Both the position numbers and the translations under genes were made by a program. A stretch of 41,789 nucleotides of DNA from contig NZ_LWBS01000427.1 in NCBI RefSeq assembly GCF_001652265.1, positions 1 through 41,789 on the forward strand, in the 5' to 3' direction. This DNA comes from Rhizobium leguminosarum (GTDB lineage Bacteria > Pseudomonadota > Alphaproteobacteria > Rhizobiales > Rhizobiaceae). Of this stretch, positions 16,906-25,332 are shown in pieces (the stretch's first letter is position 1; each line of letters begins with the position of its first letter). A model generated the notes under the pieces. That model did not search any database and was not told the origin of the DNA. It saw only the letters and a program-made list of their open reading frames with translations.

Positions 16906-18265
16906 TGAAGCCTCCGTCCGTCCGCTGTGCCGTCTGATTGTAGCGCTCGCGCGCCTCGCCGCCCCGCCCCTGCTGGGGGAGCGATTGCTGCTGGGAGGCC
17001 TGGCTACCCGCCTGGTTGCCGGCGTCGGGACGCTCGACCGGCGCCATGCTGATGGTGACATTTTCGACCGCGTAGCCCTGGCTGCGCAGAGCTTCGAGAA
17101 TCTTGCCGTGATCTTCCTTCATTTGACGGTAAGCCGCCCCGGTTTCGACCTTGAGGTCGACGTTCAGGGCGTCCCCGGACAGGCGCATGGTCGCCGTCAC
17201 CAGGCCGAGATCGAGCGGGTTCATCTGGATCTTCAGCGTATTGACCACCTTGCCGGTGCTCGTCCATTCCGCTGCGTTGGAGAGCGCCGAGCTCGGCTCC
17301 ATGGCGCGCGCCCATTCGGAATCGCCCGAGAGAGCAGCGGTCACGGCGGCGGAATTCGAATTCTGCATCAGGCCGATATAGCGCCGCGATTCGAGCACCG
17401 TAACGTTTTCGACATCGGCTTTCTTCGAGCCATCCTTCGGTCCGGCCTGATCGGTGCCGATGTGGACATCCATCGACACGCCGCGGCCATCGGCGCGCCT
17501 GATCCTGAATGTCTTGCCATCGGCGGCTTCGGCATTCTCCGATCCGGGAACCTTGATGTCATCTGCCGTGCCGCTCTCGATGTTGCTGCTGACCGCCGCC
17601 AGGGCGTCGGACGCATGGCCGCCCGCCTTGGCGTCGAGTTTCTTGTCGGCCGTTCCAGCCTCATCGACCTTGGCGGAGACGTGATGCGCGGCTGCCGCCA
17701 TCGGCAAGGTCACGGTCCCGTCGGCAGGTTCCTGCTTCAGCAGGCCGAGAACATCCGAAATGCCGCCGTCATCATCGTCGCTGGCCTTGTCCGTATCGGT
17801 TTCCAGCGCGTCGGCCTTGGTGTGTTTGCCGCCCTTGGCTGCCGGAGCGACCTCGTCTGCGGGACTGTCCTTCGGATCGAGCTTGCCGAAGGCGAGATCG
17901 GCCGGCATTTTGATGTCAGCCTTCGCGGGTTTTTTCGCGACCTTTTCAACATTGAGGATCGTTTCCGGCTGAACATCAGCCTGCGCCCTCAGAGCGGCGT
18001 CGCTGAGATCGATCAACGGCTTTGCGCCGTTGCGGCCGCGGATCGTCTGCGCCGCTTTCTCGGCGCTGCCATCGGCAACCACGCCCTGATCCGGCTGCGC
18101 ATCGTCGGCATCGTCATTGGCAGCACTGCTGCTTGCCTTGGCCAGCGCGTCGGAGAAGCCGTTCTTTTGGGCGGCGGCATCGTCTTTTCCGGCCAGTCGC
18201 GCAGATTTCGCAGTCGCGGCGGACTCCGCACCGGGGGCTCCGCCCGAGACGCTCATATCCATCAT
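16832..18265 (-). CDS. fliK: Hook-length control protein FliK (rhizobial MotD)
   Basis: The 477-aa protein is low in complexity and rich in Ala, Asp, Lys and Ser over its first ~330 residues. It then has the FliK C-terminal hook-length domain with QMNPLDLGLVTATMRLSGDA, NVDLKVETGAAYRQMKEDH and LRSQGYAVENVTISM, and a Gln/Gly-rich tail. The gene was called motD in Sinorhizobium and later recognised as FliK, which measures the hook and switches export specificity. Its ATG overlaps the motC stop by four bases. The transglycosylase gene begins inside its 3-prime end. Confidence 0.9.
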   Translation of the reverse strand: MMDMSVSGGAPGAESAATAKSARLAGKDDAAAQKNGFSDALAKASSSAANDDADDAQPDQGVVADGSAEKAAQTIRGRNGAKPLIDLSDAALRAQADVQPETILNVEKVAKKPAKADIKMPADLAFGKLDPKDSPADEVAPAAKGGKHTKADALETDTDKASDDDDGGISDVLGLLKQEPADGTVTLPMAAAAHHVSAKVDEAGTADKKLDAKAGGHASDALAAVSSNIESGTADDIKVPGSENAEAADGKTFRIRRADGRGVSMDVHIGTDQAGPKDGSKKADVENVTVLESRRYIGLMQNSNSAAVTAALSGDSEWARAMEPSSALSNAAEWTSTGKVVNTLKIQMNPLDLGLVTATMRLSGDALNVDLKVETGAAYRQMKEDHGKILEALRSQGYAVENVTISMAPVERPDAGNQAGSQASQQQSLPQQGRGGEARERYNQTAQRTDGGFNGAGETGIEDARAGSSSGTGGVYL

Positions 18266-19557
18266 TGTTGGTTGCCTTCCTGCGCCAGAAGACCGTCGAT
18301 CTTGTCGAGCTTGGATCGATTGGTCGTCACAAATGCGTTGAATGAGGGGTCGGTATCCTGGCTTTGGCCAGTCGATGCCACACCTCCCGGAACAGGCTCG
18401 GGAAGCGCGCCTGGCGCTCCCGGTTGCGTCGCTATAGCCGCAGCCTTTTCAGAAGTGATTTCTTGATGGTCAGTATTAGGATCCGAGGCTTGCGTCAGGC
18501 TTGCCGGGTCGGGAGCGCGCAGGATCTGCTCGGCAACGGAGCGCGCCGCCTCCTGCAGCGCCTGATCCCGCGGCGAAAGCGCGTTGCCGTCGATGCCGCT
18601 GACATTCTTCGCCGCCCGGTCGATATCCTCTGTCGGAAGGCCGGCCATGCCGCCATAGAAATCCGCGAGGGGACCGAAGGCATTGTCGGTGCCGGCACCC
18701 AGCGACTGCACACGTCCGACCGCCATGCGCGCCAGCTCCGGCTTGCCTGATATCGCGGCCGCGCGGGCGATGCGCAGATAGACCTCGCGCTGGCGCGGCG
18801 CGTCCATGAAGGACAGGATGTCGATGACGTCCTGCGGCTTCACGTCGTGATCGTGACCGACGACGAGCGTGACGAAAAGATCGGCGAACTGGCTGGCATA
18901 GGGCGAATGCAGGAAGCGTCTGACATAACGCTGCGAATAGGCCATTCCCTTATCAAGCATTCCCTTGTCGACGCAGATGGCCACAGAGCGGCGCAACGCC
19001 GCCTCCTCGACGATCGTACCGGGGGCTGCAAGACGCGCCTGGTCGTAGAGATCCAGCGCATCTGTCGGTTTCGTCGCGATCAGCACGTTGCCGCCGATCA
19101 GCGCAAGGTAGGGGCCGATCTTCTTGTCGCGATATTCCCTGGCCGTCTCCTGCAGCGTCTTGGCGACGAGGAGCCCCTTGCCGCTCAGATATTTGCGCAG
19201 CACGTCGGTGACGCGATTGTCGAAATAACCGTTGACGTCATGGGCGATCAGATATTCGAGCGTCTGGGGATTGCCGCCGCTCATCGCGTAAATCAGCGCG
19301 GCATCGACATTGCGGTCGTCGTCGAAGATCGAAGGATCGACGGTGCGCAGCCGCTCGTCGATCGTGCCCAGCATGAAGCGCTGCATCTCGCCGGCCGAAT
19401 GATCGCCGCTGACGACGGAATCCTGCACGAATTGCAGCGACCGCAGCATTTTGTAGGGCGCGAGATCATCCGGATCCTGTGCATTGCCTGCGGCCGGCGA
19501 AAGCATCGCCAGGCCAAGGGCCACAAATCCGACGTAGCGATGCTGCCGACGCGCCAT
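18262..19557 (-). CDS. motC: Periplasmic motility protein MotC
   Basis: MotC is a rhizobial periplasmic protein that binds MotB and is needed for stator function. The 431-aa product has a signal peptide (YVGFVALGLAMLSPAAGNAQ), then a helical repeat-like body (LVAKTLQETAREYRDKKIGP, ALDLYDQARLAAPGTIVEEA). The C-terminal third is Pro/Ser/Gln rich. It starts 4 bp after the motB stop and is coupled to motD/fliK. Identification rests on position and on the match to the Sinorhizobium motB-motC-motD order. Confidence 0.9.
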   Translation of the reverse strand: MARRQHRYVGFVALGLAMLSPAAGNAQDPDDLAPYKMLRSLQFVQDSVVSGDHSAGEMQRFMLGTIDERLRTVDPSIFDDDRNVDAALIYAMSGGNPQTLEYLIAHDVNGYFDNRVTDVLRKYLSGKGLLVAKTLQETAREYRDKKIGPYLALIGGNVLIATKPTDALDLYDQARLAAPGTIVEEAALRRSVAICVDKGMLDKGMAYSQRYVRRFLHSPYASQFADLFVTLVVGHDHDVKPQDVIDILSFMDAPRQREVYLRIARAAAISGKPELARMAVGRVQSLGAGTDNAFGPLADFYGGMAGLPTEDIDRAAKNVSGIDGNALSPRDQALQEAARSVAEQILRAPDPASLTQASDPNTDHQEITSEKAAAIATQPGAPGALPEPVPGGVASTGQSQDTDPSFNAFVTTNRSKLDKIDGLLAQEGNQQ

Positions 19558-19561
19558 TCGA

Positions 19562-20890
19562 CTATCCTTGATCCGCCTGCACCAGAATCTCGATCCGGCG
19601 GTTGGTGGCGTTGAACGGGTCGGACGGCAGCTTCAGCCGACGGTCGGCGAAGCCGGAGACCTGCGAGATGCGTTTCTCGTCGAGCCCGCCGCGCACAAGC
19701 ATGTAGTAGGCGCTCTGGGCGCGATCCATCGAAAGCCGCCAGTTCTCGTTCTGCGTGCCCTTATACTGGCGCCCGTCCGTGTGGCCGCGGATGGCAACGG
19801 CACCACCCCTCGCCTTCAGGATCGCGCCGATCTTTTCCATGGCGAGCACCATCTCCTGACGCGGAACTGCAGAACCGATATTAAACATCGAATCGTCGGT
19901 CTGGTCGGAGATGCTGACCAGCAATCCGCCCTCGGACGCCGTCACGCTCAGACCTTCGGCGAGCTTGCCGGCAACGCCGCCGATCTGCTGGGCGATCTGT
20001 GCCTGCAGTTGCTCGGCTTCCTTCTGCTGCTGCTCGGTCTCGGCGGCGCTCTTGTCCACATCCTTCTGGTGATCGGCGCCTTTCTGAGCTTCGGCCTTCT
20101 TGTCGTCGGGCGACTTGCCGGCCGGCGCCTTGCCGTCCTTGGCTTCGACCGCGCCTTTGGTTTCCTTAGTTTCTTTGGTTTCCTTGGCGGCCTTCTGATC
20201 GGTGGTCAGCGGTATAGGCTTCATATCCTCGACCTTGGCGATCTCGCTTGTCTCGCTCTCGACCGCCTGCTCGTCGCTCTTGCCGGGCGGCAACGTCTTG
20301 CCGGCCGTCGTGACCTCGACCTGCTTCGTCCAGAAATCCGGATCGAAGGGATCACGATAGGCCTCGCCGCCATCGGCGCCAGTGGCCGGGCCGGAATCGG
20401 CGGCACCGCCGTCGCCCTTGGCGCTGACATTGGCCTGCTGGCCAACCTCCTGCGCGATCTCGGCAAGAACCGAATAAGGATTTTCGAAGAAATCGGCCTC
20501 GGAATAATTGGTTTGGTCGCCTGATGTCGATGTCTGGTCGTCACCATCGGCCGCAGCCTTGCCGTCGTTCGGATCTTCTTCCTTCTGTTTCGACTTCTCC
20601 TGCTTCTCCTCGCCCTCGGCGTTGTCGACGGGCTTCTTCAGGCCCTTCTCGGTCGGCTTTTCGTCGGAGAGTTTGATCGGATTGAAATAGGTCGCGACCG
20701 AGGCTTTGGTCTCCTCGTTGGCGGCATTGACCAGCCACATGACCAGGAAGAACGCCATCATCGCCGTCATGAAGTCGGCATAGGCAATTTTCCACGCACC
20801 GCCATGGGCGCCATCGTGATCACCGCCGCCATGTCTCTTGACGATGATGATCTCGTTCTTGCCGTGGTGGTGGTTTTCGCCTTCGCTCAT
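19562..20890 (-). CDS. motB: Flagellar stator protein MotB
   Basis: MotB anchors the proton-driven stator to peptidoglycan. The 442-aa protein has one membrane span carrying the proton-binding Asp ([21 protein letters not shown]39). A long charged periplasmic linker follows (Lys/Glu/Asp-rich, about residues 75-280), then a C-terminal OmpA-like domain ([20 protein letters not shown] and [20 protein letters not shown]). I chose the ATG at 20888-20890, which overlaps the upstream gene's stop as ATGA. The cytoplasmic N-terminus is histidine- and glycine-rich. Its partner MotA is encoded 17 kb away at 38052. Confidence 0.94.
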   Translation of the reverse strand: MSEGENHHHGKNEIIIVKRHGGGDHDGAHGGAWKIAYADFMTAMMAFFLVMWLVNAANEETKASVATYFNPIKLSDEKPTEKGLKKPVDNAEGEEKQEKSKQKEEDPNDGKAAADGDDQTSTSGDQTNYSEADFFENPYSVLAEIAQEVGQQANVSAKGDGGAADSGPATGADGGEAYRDPFDPDFWTKQVEVTTAGKTLPPGKSDEQAVESETSEIAKVEDMKPIPLTTDQKAAKETKETKETKGAVEAKDGKAPAGKSPDDKKAEAQKGADHQKDVDKSAAETEQQQKEAEQLQAQIAQQIGGVAGKLAEGLSVTASEGGLLVSISDQTDDSMFNIGSAVPRQEMVLAMEKIGAILKARGGAVAIRGHTDGRQYKGTQNENWRLSMDRAQSAYYMLVRGGLDEKRISQVSGFADRRLKLPSDPFNATNRRIEILVQADQG

Positions 20891-21516
20891 TCGAGAACTT
20901 TCTTCAAGCTGGCTGCCCAAGCGGACATACGGGTGACGATGACGGAATCACCGATTTCGACGGCAAGGTCGATATCGTCGGTCTCAATGTGGCGAACCGC
21001 CCCGGCATGTTCACCGAGCTCGGCCTTCAATATGTCGAAAAGCCGGGTCGGCCCCCTGACGACGACCGCTCCAGCCGCGCCTTCGAGGATCGCGTCACGC
21101 ACAAGAGAGGCGAGGCTTTCGGCAGCCTTGGCGGCAAGCGCTTCGGTCATCACAGGCGCGATGGCAACGGCGGCGCCGGCGCTGACCAGCTGCGCGACCT
21201 CTTCGGCGATATCGCGGATGCGGGATGCAATGACCGCCGCCGCCTCGACTTCGTAACGCAGCTTCAGCTCTTCGAGTTCGCGCGCATGGACCTCCGCCAG
21301 CATCCGCGCCTCGCGTTCGTATTTCTCAGTCAATTCCACGGTCGCTGCGGCATGACCTTCCGCATAGGCTTCACGGCGCTCCGCCTCGACGTCGATCGCC
21401 GGTTCGCTCGGCATTTCGGGGAAAGAGTCGCCGCCGAAATCGTCCATGTCGAGGATCGGCGCTGACGATTCCGGTTCACCGAAATCCTTCAAATACCGGG
21501 AAAGCGTAATGCTCAT
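20887..21516 (-). CDS. Probable FliH-like export ATPase regulator
   Basis: The 209-aa cytoplasmic protein starts [20 protein letters not shown]. It has an acidic N-terminus; a long heptad-like helix ([40 protein letters not shown]); and a C-terminal domain with [20 protein letters not shown] and [19 protein letters not shown]. This is the architecture of FliH/YscL, the negative regulator and stator of the FliI ATPase. No other fliH candidate is in the window. The call is from architecture, not a search. The ATG at 21514-21516 was preferred to the open frame reaching 21606. It is the first gene of the motB operon. Confidence 0.6.
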   Translation of the reverse strand: MSITLSRYLKDFGEPESSAPILDMDDFGGDSFPEMPSEPAIDVEAERREAYAEGHAAATVELTEKYEREARMLAEVHARELEELKLRYEVEAAAVIASRIRDIAEEVAQLVSAGAAVAIAPVMTEALAAKAAESLASLVRDAILEGAAGAVVVRGPTRLFDILKAELGEHAGAVRHIETDDIDLAVEIGDSVIVTRMSAWAASLKKVLE

Positions 21517-21720
21517 AAAAAACCATCCAGCATTCGGGAGGCATGCAGCATGCCCGCCCCCGCTCAAAGTGACCTTGCGCGCCGGCATCCCCTTCGAAAC
21601 GGGCAAGGGCCTGACCCTGCGCCGGCACGGATTCGGACGATGCCTTCATGCCGGAAACTAGGAAGTCAAACTTGCGCGAGGATGAATGGCGCCGCCGCCG
21701 CCCGTGATCGCGCCCACCCC

Positions 21721-22683
21721 CTACTCCAGCAGGATCAGGATCTTGCTTGCGGCGGTGTTGAGGATCGAGATCGCTTCGACGGCCATCTGCTTCTGTGTTT
21801 CGATCGCCTTCTGCCGGATCGAAGCCTCATCCATGTCGGTATCGACGAGCGCACCGACGCTCTTATCGATCGAGTCGGACAAATCGGCGGTATAGTCGAT
21901 CTGATCGTCGATGCGCGTCTTCATCACGCCGATGGACGCCGCCGTCGTCGTCAGCGAGGAGAGCAGCGCGTCGGTCACGTCAAGCATGTCGGTAAGTTGC
22001 GCATCGGTCGTGCTCTTGCCAATCGCAATTTCCGTACCTGTCGCCGGCGTGGTGGAATTGGCGTTCAGCAGATAATAATTCCGCGACGTCGTGCCGCTGT
22101 TATTGATGGCGTTGGCATCGACCGGCTTGGTCAGCAGGCCGCCGCTCGCATTGTTCTTATCGACGAGAATGGTCTGCGAGGATGGGAAATCGATGGTCTG
22201 GGCCTGATATTCGCCGGTCGGAGCGCGCACGAAACCAGAGATGACCTGCCATGTCGGCGGCGCGGCGGTATCGCCGTTCAACAGCCAGTTTTCACCCGCA
22301 AACGACGTCGATTCGACGACAGTCTGCAGTTGCTCCTTGTATTCGCTGATCTCGGCGTTGATCTTGTCCTTGTCGGCGCCCGGCTCTCTTGCCGAAACCA
22401 ACTTGGCGCGAATGTCGCCTATGAGATCGATCGCCGAGTTCATCGCCGTGTAGGTCGCATCCACCTTGGCAGCGCCGAGACCGAGCGCATCTCCGATCGT
22501 TCCGAGATTGGTGCTGTCCGAGCGCATGACGGTCGCGACCGACCAGTAGGACGCATCGTCGGCGGCCGTCTCGATACGATATCCCGAGGACACCTGCTGT
22601 TGGGTCTGGTTGGCTTCTTTGTTGATGCTGCGCAGCACCGCAAGCGCATTCACCGCGGCCGCGCTGGTAATCTTAACGGTCAT
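21721..22683 (-). CDS. flaD: Flagellin, divergent member of the tandem set
   Basis: The 320-aa flagellin has conserved N- and C-terminal D0/D1 domains (LRSINKEANQTQQQVSSGYR, ASYWSVATVMRSDSTNLG; C-terminal IRQKAIETQKQMAVEAISIL). The variable middle differs from the other three, with RAPTGEYQAQTIDFPSSQ and an Asn/Thr-rich region. The other three flagellins are 301-303 aa and close to each other. The ATG at 22681-22683 is supported by the family N-terminus; an open frame extends to 22866. Names flaA to flaD follow gene order from fliP and are provisional. Confidence 0.9.
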   Translation of the reverse strand: MTVKITSAAAVNALAVLRSINKEANQTQQQVSSGYRIETAADDASYWSVATVMRSDSTNLGTIGDALGLGAAKVDATYTAMNSAIDLIGDIRAKLVSAREPGADKDKINAEISEYKEQLQTVVESTSFAGENWLLNGDTAAPPTWQVISGFVRAPTGEYQAQTIDFPSSQTILVDKNNASGGLLTKPVDANAINNSGTTSRNYYLLNANSTTPATGTEIAIGKSTTDAQLTDMLDVTDALLSSLTTTAASIGVMKTRIDDQIDYTADLSDSIDKSVGALVDTDMDEASIRQKAIETQKQMAVEAISILNTAASKILILLE

Positions 22684-22714
22684 CGACAGGTCTCGGAATC
22701 GGGGTGAAAGGGCA

Positions 22715-22752
22715 GGCCGGATTGCCGGCGGCGACTGAAGTGGCGTCATGCC
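22715..22752 (-). promoter_or_regulatory. Candidate promoter element of the divergent flagellin gene
   Basis: On the minus strand, GGCATGACGCCA is followed about 20 bases later by GCAATCCGGCC. This is a weaker version of the two-block motif upstream of the other three flagellins (GCATGANGCTG ... TCCGGNATGTCC). It ends 31 bp before the start codon. Confidence 0.4.
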
Positions 22753-22890
22753 TCCGGCAGAGTTTCTACCGGCGTGTCGCAAAAGCAAATCAACTCGAGG
22801 CGAAGTTAACTCGATAACAACCTGTTGGGCAAGAGCGCAGCACTGAGCCTGGCGCAGCGATCGCAATGCCGACCAAGGCTTTGATATAAA

Positions 22891-22919
22891 AGAATAAACC
22901 GCGCCGTTTCGGGCGCGGT
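22891..22919 (-). terminator. Intrinsic terminator of the third flagellin gene
   Basis: The stem ACCGCGCC / GGCGCGGT (22898-22919) has a GTTTCG loop and is followed on the minus strand by TTTATTCTTTT. It lies 65 bases after the flaC stop codon. It makes flaC a separate transcript from flaD. Confidence 0.8.
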
Positions 22920-22983
22920 CCGGGAGGCTTTTCGATTGCTGCCAGACGATGGCGCAAGATTCGGTCCAGCTTCAGCGTCTGAT

Positions 22984-23895
22984 TTAGCTGCGGAACAGCG
23001 TGAGGATGTTCTGAGCGCTGGAGTTGGCGATCGACAGCGACTGGATGGCCAGCTGCTGCTGCGTTTGCAGCGCCGTCAGCTTGCTCGATTCCTCTTCCAT
23101 GTCGGCATCGACGAGGCGGCCGACGCCCGAATCGATCGAGTCGCTGAGCGCACCGACGAAATTTTCCTGCAGCTCGATGCGAGTGGAAATCGAGCCGAGC
23201 TGCGACGCAGCTTTGGTCATCGCTTCGAGGCCGGCCTCAATTGACGTCAGGGCCATGGCGATCTCAGGTGAGCCGAACGTGCTGATATCCATCGAGTAGA
23301 TCGAGCCGATTGTACCGGATGATGTGCCGAGAATGCCGGAGCTCGTCTCGATCGTGCCAGTCGAGGTCATGCCGAAGAGGACGTTGCCCGCGGAGCCCGA
23401 GTTCAGAATGTAGTCCGTTGTCTTGACCGAGACATTGCCGTTGCCATCGCGCACGAAGGTGGAAACGACGCTCTTGGTGCCGTCAGCGCCGGCAACCCAG
23501 TTTTCACCGGAGAAGGAAGCCGATTGCGCGATGCTCAGGAGCTGCTGCTGCAGCTGGCTGATTTCTTCCTGGATCTTGGTCTTGTCGACGCCCTTTTCGG
23601 TCGCGGCAACGATCTTCGCCTTGATTTCGCTGATGATGTCGATGGCACTGTCCATGGCAGAGTAAGCGGTGTCGACCTTGGCGGCGCCGAGGCCGAGAGC
23701 GTCGGAAACGGCGGAAAGTGCCTTGTTGTCCGAACGCATGGTCGTTGCGATCGACCAATAGGCGGCGTTATCGGCGGCCTTTTCGACGCGGTAACCCGAC
23801 GATACGTGGTTCTGCGTCGTCTCAAGGCTGTCGTTGATGCCGCGGAGTGTCTGAAGAGCGGCCATCGCCGCGACGTTCGTCAAAATGCTGGTCAT
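22984..23895 (-). CDS. flaC: Flagellin
   Basis: The 303-aa flagellin starts MTSILTNVAAMAALQTLRGI and contains VSSGYRVEKAADNAAYWSIA. It ends with the D0 helix LAIQSLSIANSSAQNILTLF. The central variable part is Ser/Thr/Gly rich (TSTGTIETSSGILGTSSGTI) and may be surface-exposed and modified. It has its own upstream motif (23930-23982) and its own terminator. It is more diverged from flaA and flaB at silent sites than those two are from each other. Confidence 0.95.
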   Translation of the reverse strand: MTSILTNVAAMAALQTLRGINDSLETTQNHVSSGYRVEKAADNAAYWSIATTMRSDNKALSAVSDALGLGAAKVDTAYSAMDSAIDIISEIKAKIVAATEKGVDKTKIQEEISQLQQQLLSIAQSASFSGENWVAGADGTKSVVSTFVRDGNGNVSVKTTDYILNSGSAGNVLFGMTSTGTIETSSGILGTSSGTIGSIYSMDISTFGSPEIAMALTSIEAGLEAMTKAASQLGSISTRIELQENFVGALSDSIDSGVGRLVDADMEEESSKLTALQTQQQLAIQSLSIANSSAQNILTLFRS

Positions 23896-23929
23896 AAAAT
23901 GATTGCCCCTTGTTGGCAGATGGAAAAAA

Positions 23930-23982
23930 GGGACATTCCGGAAAGCTACCGGGAACGGGGACCAGCCTCATGCCTGTTAACC
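23930..23982 (-). promoter_or_regulatory. Conserved upstream element of flagellin flaC
   Basis: The minus strand reads GGTTAACAGGCATGAGGCTG, GTC, 17 bases, then TCCGGAATGTCCC. The two blocks recur upstream of flaB and, with changes, flaA and flaD, at a similar distance (35-45 bp) from the start codon. Spacing between the blocks varies (17-20 bp). This is probably the promoter with an activator site. Confidence 0.55.
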
Positions 23983-24056
23983 GGTTCTTAAATTTGGTTA
24001 ACCCGCCGTCTCGTTGACCGCAGAAGACAGCATTATGGTTAATCAACAGTTAACGG

Positions 24057-24091
24057 AAACTAAAAAAGCCGCGCTCCATGGAAGCGCGGCT
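24057..24091 (-). terminator. Intrinsic terminator of flagellin flaB
   Basis: The stem AGCCGCGCT / AGCGCGGCT (24067-24091) has loop CCATGGA and is followed on the minus strand by TTTTTTAGTTT. This is a textbook factor-independent terminator 51 bases after the flaB stop. Confidence 0.88.
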
Positions 24092-24142
24092 CGATTCCTG
24101 GATGCCCGCCGGAGACCGGCGGGCCGATGTTTCGGCGGGTTA

Positions 24143-25051
24143 TTAGCCGCGGAACAGCGTGAGGATGGTCTGCGAAGAGGAGTTCGCGATCGACAGCGAC
24201 TGGACCGCCAGCTGCTGCTGGGTCTGCAGGGCGCTGAGCTTGGAGGACTCTTCTTCCATGTTGGCATCGACGAGACGGCCGACACCGGAGTCGATCGAGT
24301 CGCTGAGGGCGGATACGAAGTTTTCCTGCAGTTCGATGCGCTTGGAGATCGAGCCGAGCTGAGCGCCGGCGCTGGTCATGGCCTTCAGAGCCGATTCAAC
24401 GTTGGTCAGAGCCGACTGGATCTGGCCGAGGGTGAAGTTGGTGATGTCCATTGCATAGACAGAACCGGTCGCACCATTCGAAGTACCGAGGATACCCGTG
24501 GAGGTTTCGACCGAGCCGTTGCTCATGCCGAACAGAACGTTGCCCGTGGAGCTGTCGTCGAGAATATAGTCGGTCATCACGACCGAAACGGCGTTGGAGC
24601 CGTCGCGGACGAACGAGGAGACGACGTTCTTGGTGCCGTCAGCGCCGGCAACCCAGTTTTCACCGGAGAAGGAAGCCGACTGAGCGACGCTCAGGAGCTG
24701 CTGCTGCAGCTGGCTGATTTCTTCCTGGACCTTGGCCTTGTCGACGCCGTTTTCAGTGGCGGCAACCAGCTTCGCCTTGATGTCGCCGACGACGTCGATG
24801 GCGCTGTCCATGGCGGAGTAAGCGGTGTCGACCTTTGCAGCGCCGAGGCCGAGAGCGTCGGAAACGGCGGAAAGTGCCTTGTTGTCAGAACGCATGGTCG
24901 TTGCGATCGACCAGTAAGCAGCGTTGTCGGAAGCCTTGCCGACGCGATAGCCGGACGAAACGTGGGCCTGGGTTTCCTGGAGACCCTGGTTGATGCCACG
25001 GAGAGTCTGGAGGGCTGCCATTGCAGCGTTATTGGTGTTGATGCTCGTCAT
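24143..25051 (-). CDS. flaB: Flagellin
   Basis: The 302-aa flagellin begins MTSINTNNAAMAALQTLRGI and ends LAVQSLSIANSSSQTILTLF. The D0/D1 terminal domains are nearly identical to FlaA. Two blocks of the gene are identical to flaA at the nucleotide level (24206-24307 and 24431-24546), while segments between differ. It is monocistronic, between its own upstream element and intrinsic terminator. It has no signal peptide, being exported through the flagellum. Confidence 0.95.
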   Translation of the reverse strand: MTSINTNNAAMAALQTLRGINQGLQETQAHVSSGYRVGKASDNAAYWSIATTMRSDNKALSAVSDALGLGAAKVDTAYSAMDSAIDVVGDIKAKLVAATENGVDKAKVQEEISQLQQQLLSVAQSASFSGENWVAGADGTKNVVSSFVRDGSNAVSVVMTDYILDDSSTGNVLFGMSNGSVETSTGILGTSNGATGSVYAMDITNFTLGQIQSALTNVESALKAMTSAGAQLGSISKRIELQENFVSALSDSIDSGVGRLVDANMEEESSKLSALQTQQQLAVQSLSIANSSSQTILTLFRG

Positions 25052-25085
25052 AGTTTGCTTGCCCCTTGTTGGCAGATTTTAAGAA

Positions 25086-25140
25086 GGGACATTCCGGATT
25101 TTCGGCCGGCCCACAGCGATCAGCATCATGCCTGTTAACC
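25086..25140 (-). promoter_or_regulatory. Conserved upstream element of flagellin flaB
   Basis: The minus strand reads GGTTAACAGGCATGATGCTG, ATC, 19 bases, then TCCGGAATGTCCC, nearly the same as upstream of flaC. The shared leader CTGCCAACAAGGGGC between this element and the start codon is also the same in flaC, which would suit common control by FlbT at the mRNA leader. Confidence 0.55.
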
Positions 25141-25267
25141 ATCTCTGTTAGGGTTAACTCGCCGTTTCGATGGGCCTAGAAAACAGCAAGATGGTTAAGG
25201 AAAGCTAAATCATTATCGGAAATTAATCAAAAATATCTGAGACTTAGAAGGTTTTTCATTAACCTTA

Positions 25268-25308
25268 TATTAAAACATTTCGCGGCCGGGGATGACCCGG
25301 CCGCGAAA
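25268..25308 (-). terminator. Intrinsic terminator of flagellin flaA
   Basis: The 13-bp perfect stem TTTCGCGGCCGGG (25278-25290) / CCCGGCCGCGAAA (25296-25308) is followed on the minus strand by TGTTTTAATATA. It lies just after the flaA stop codon. Confidence 0.88.
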
Positions 25309-25332
25309 CTTGAAACCTTGTGCCGACCGGTC

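Noticed and set aside
16757..18466. 569-codon plus-strand frame opposite fliK and motC
   Set aside because: It crosses two real genes on the other strand and has no recognisable domain; FliK and MotC are supported by motifs and operon order.
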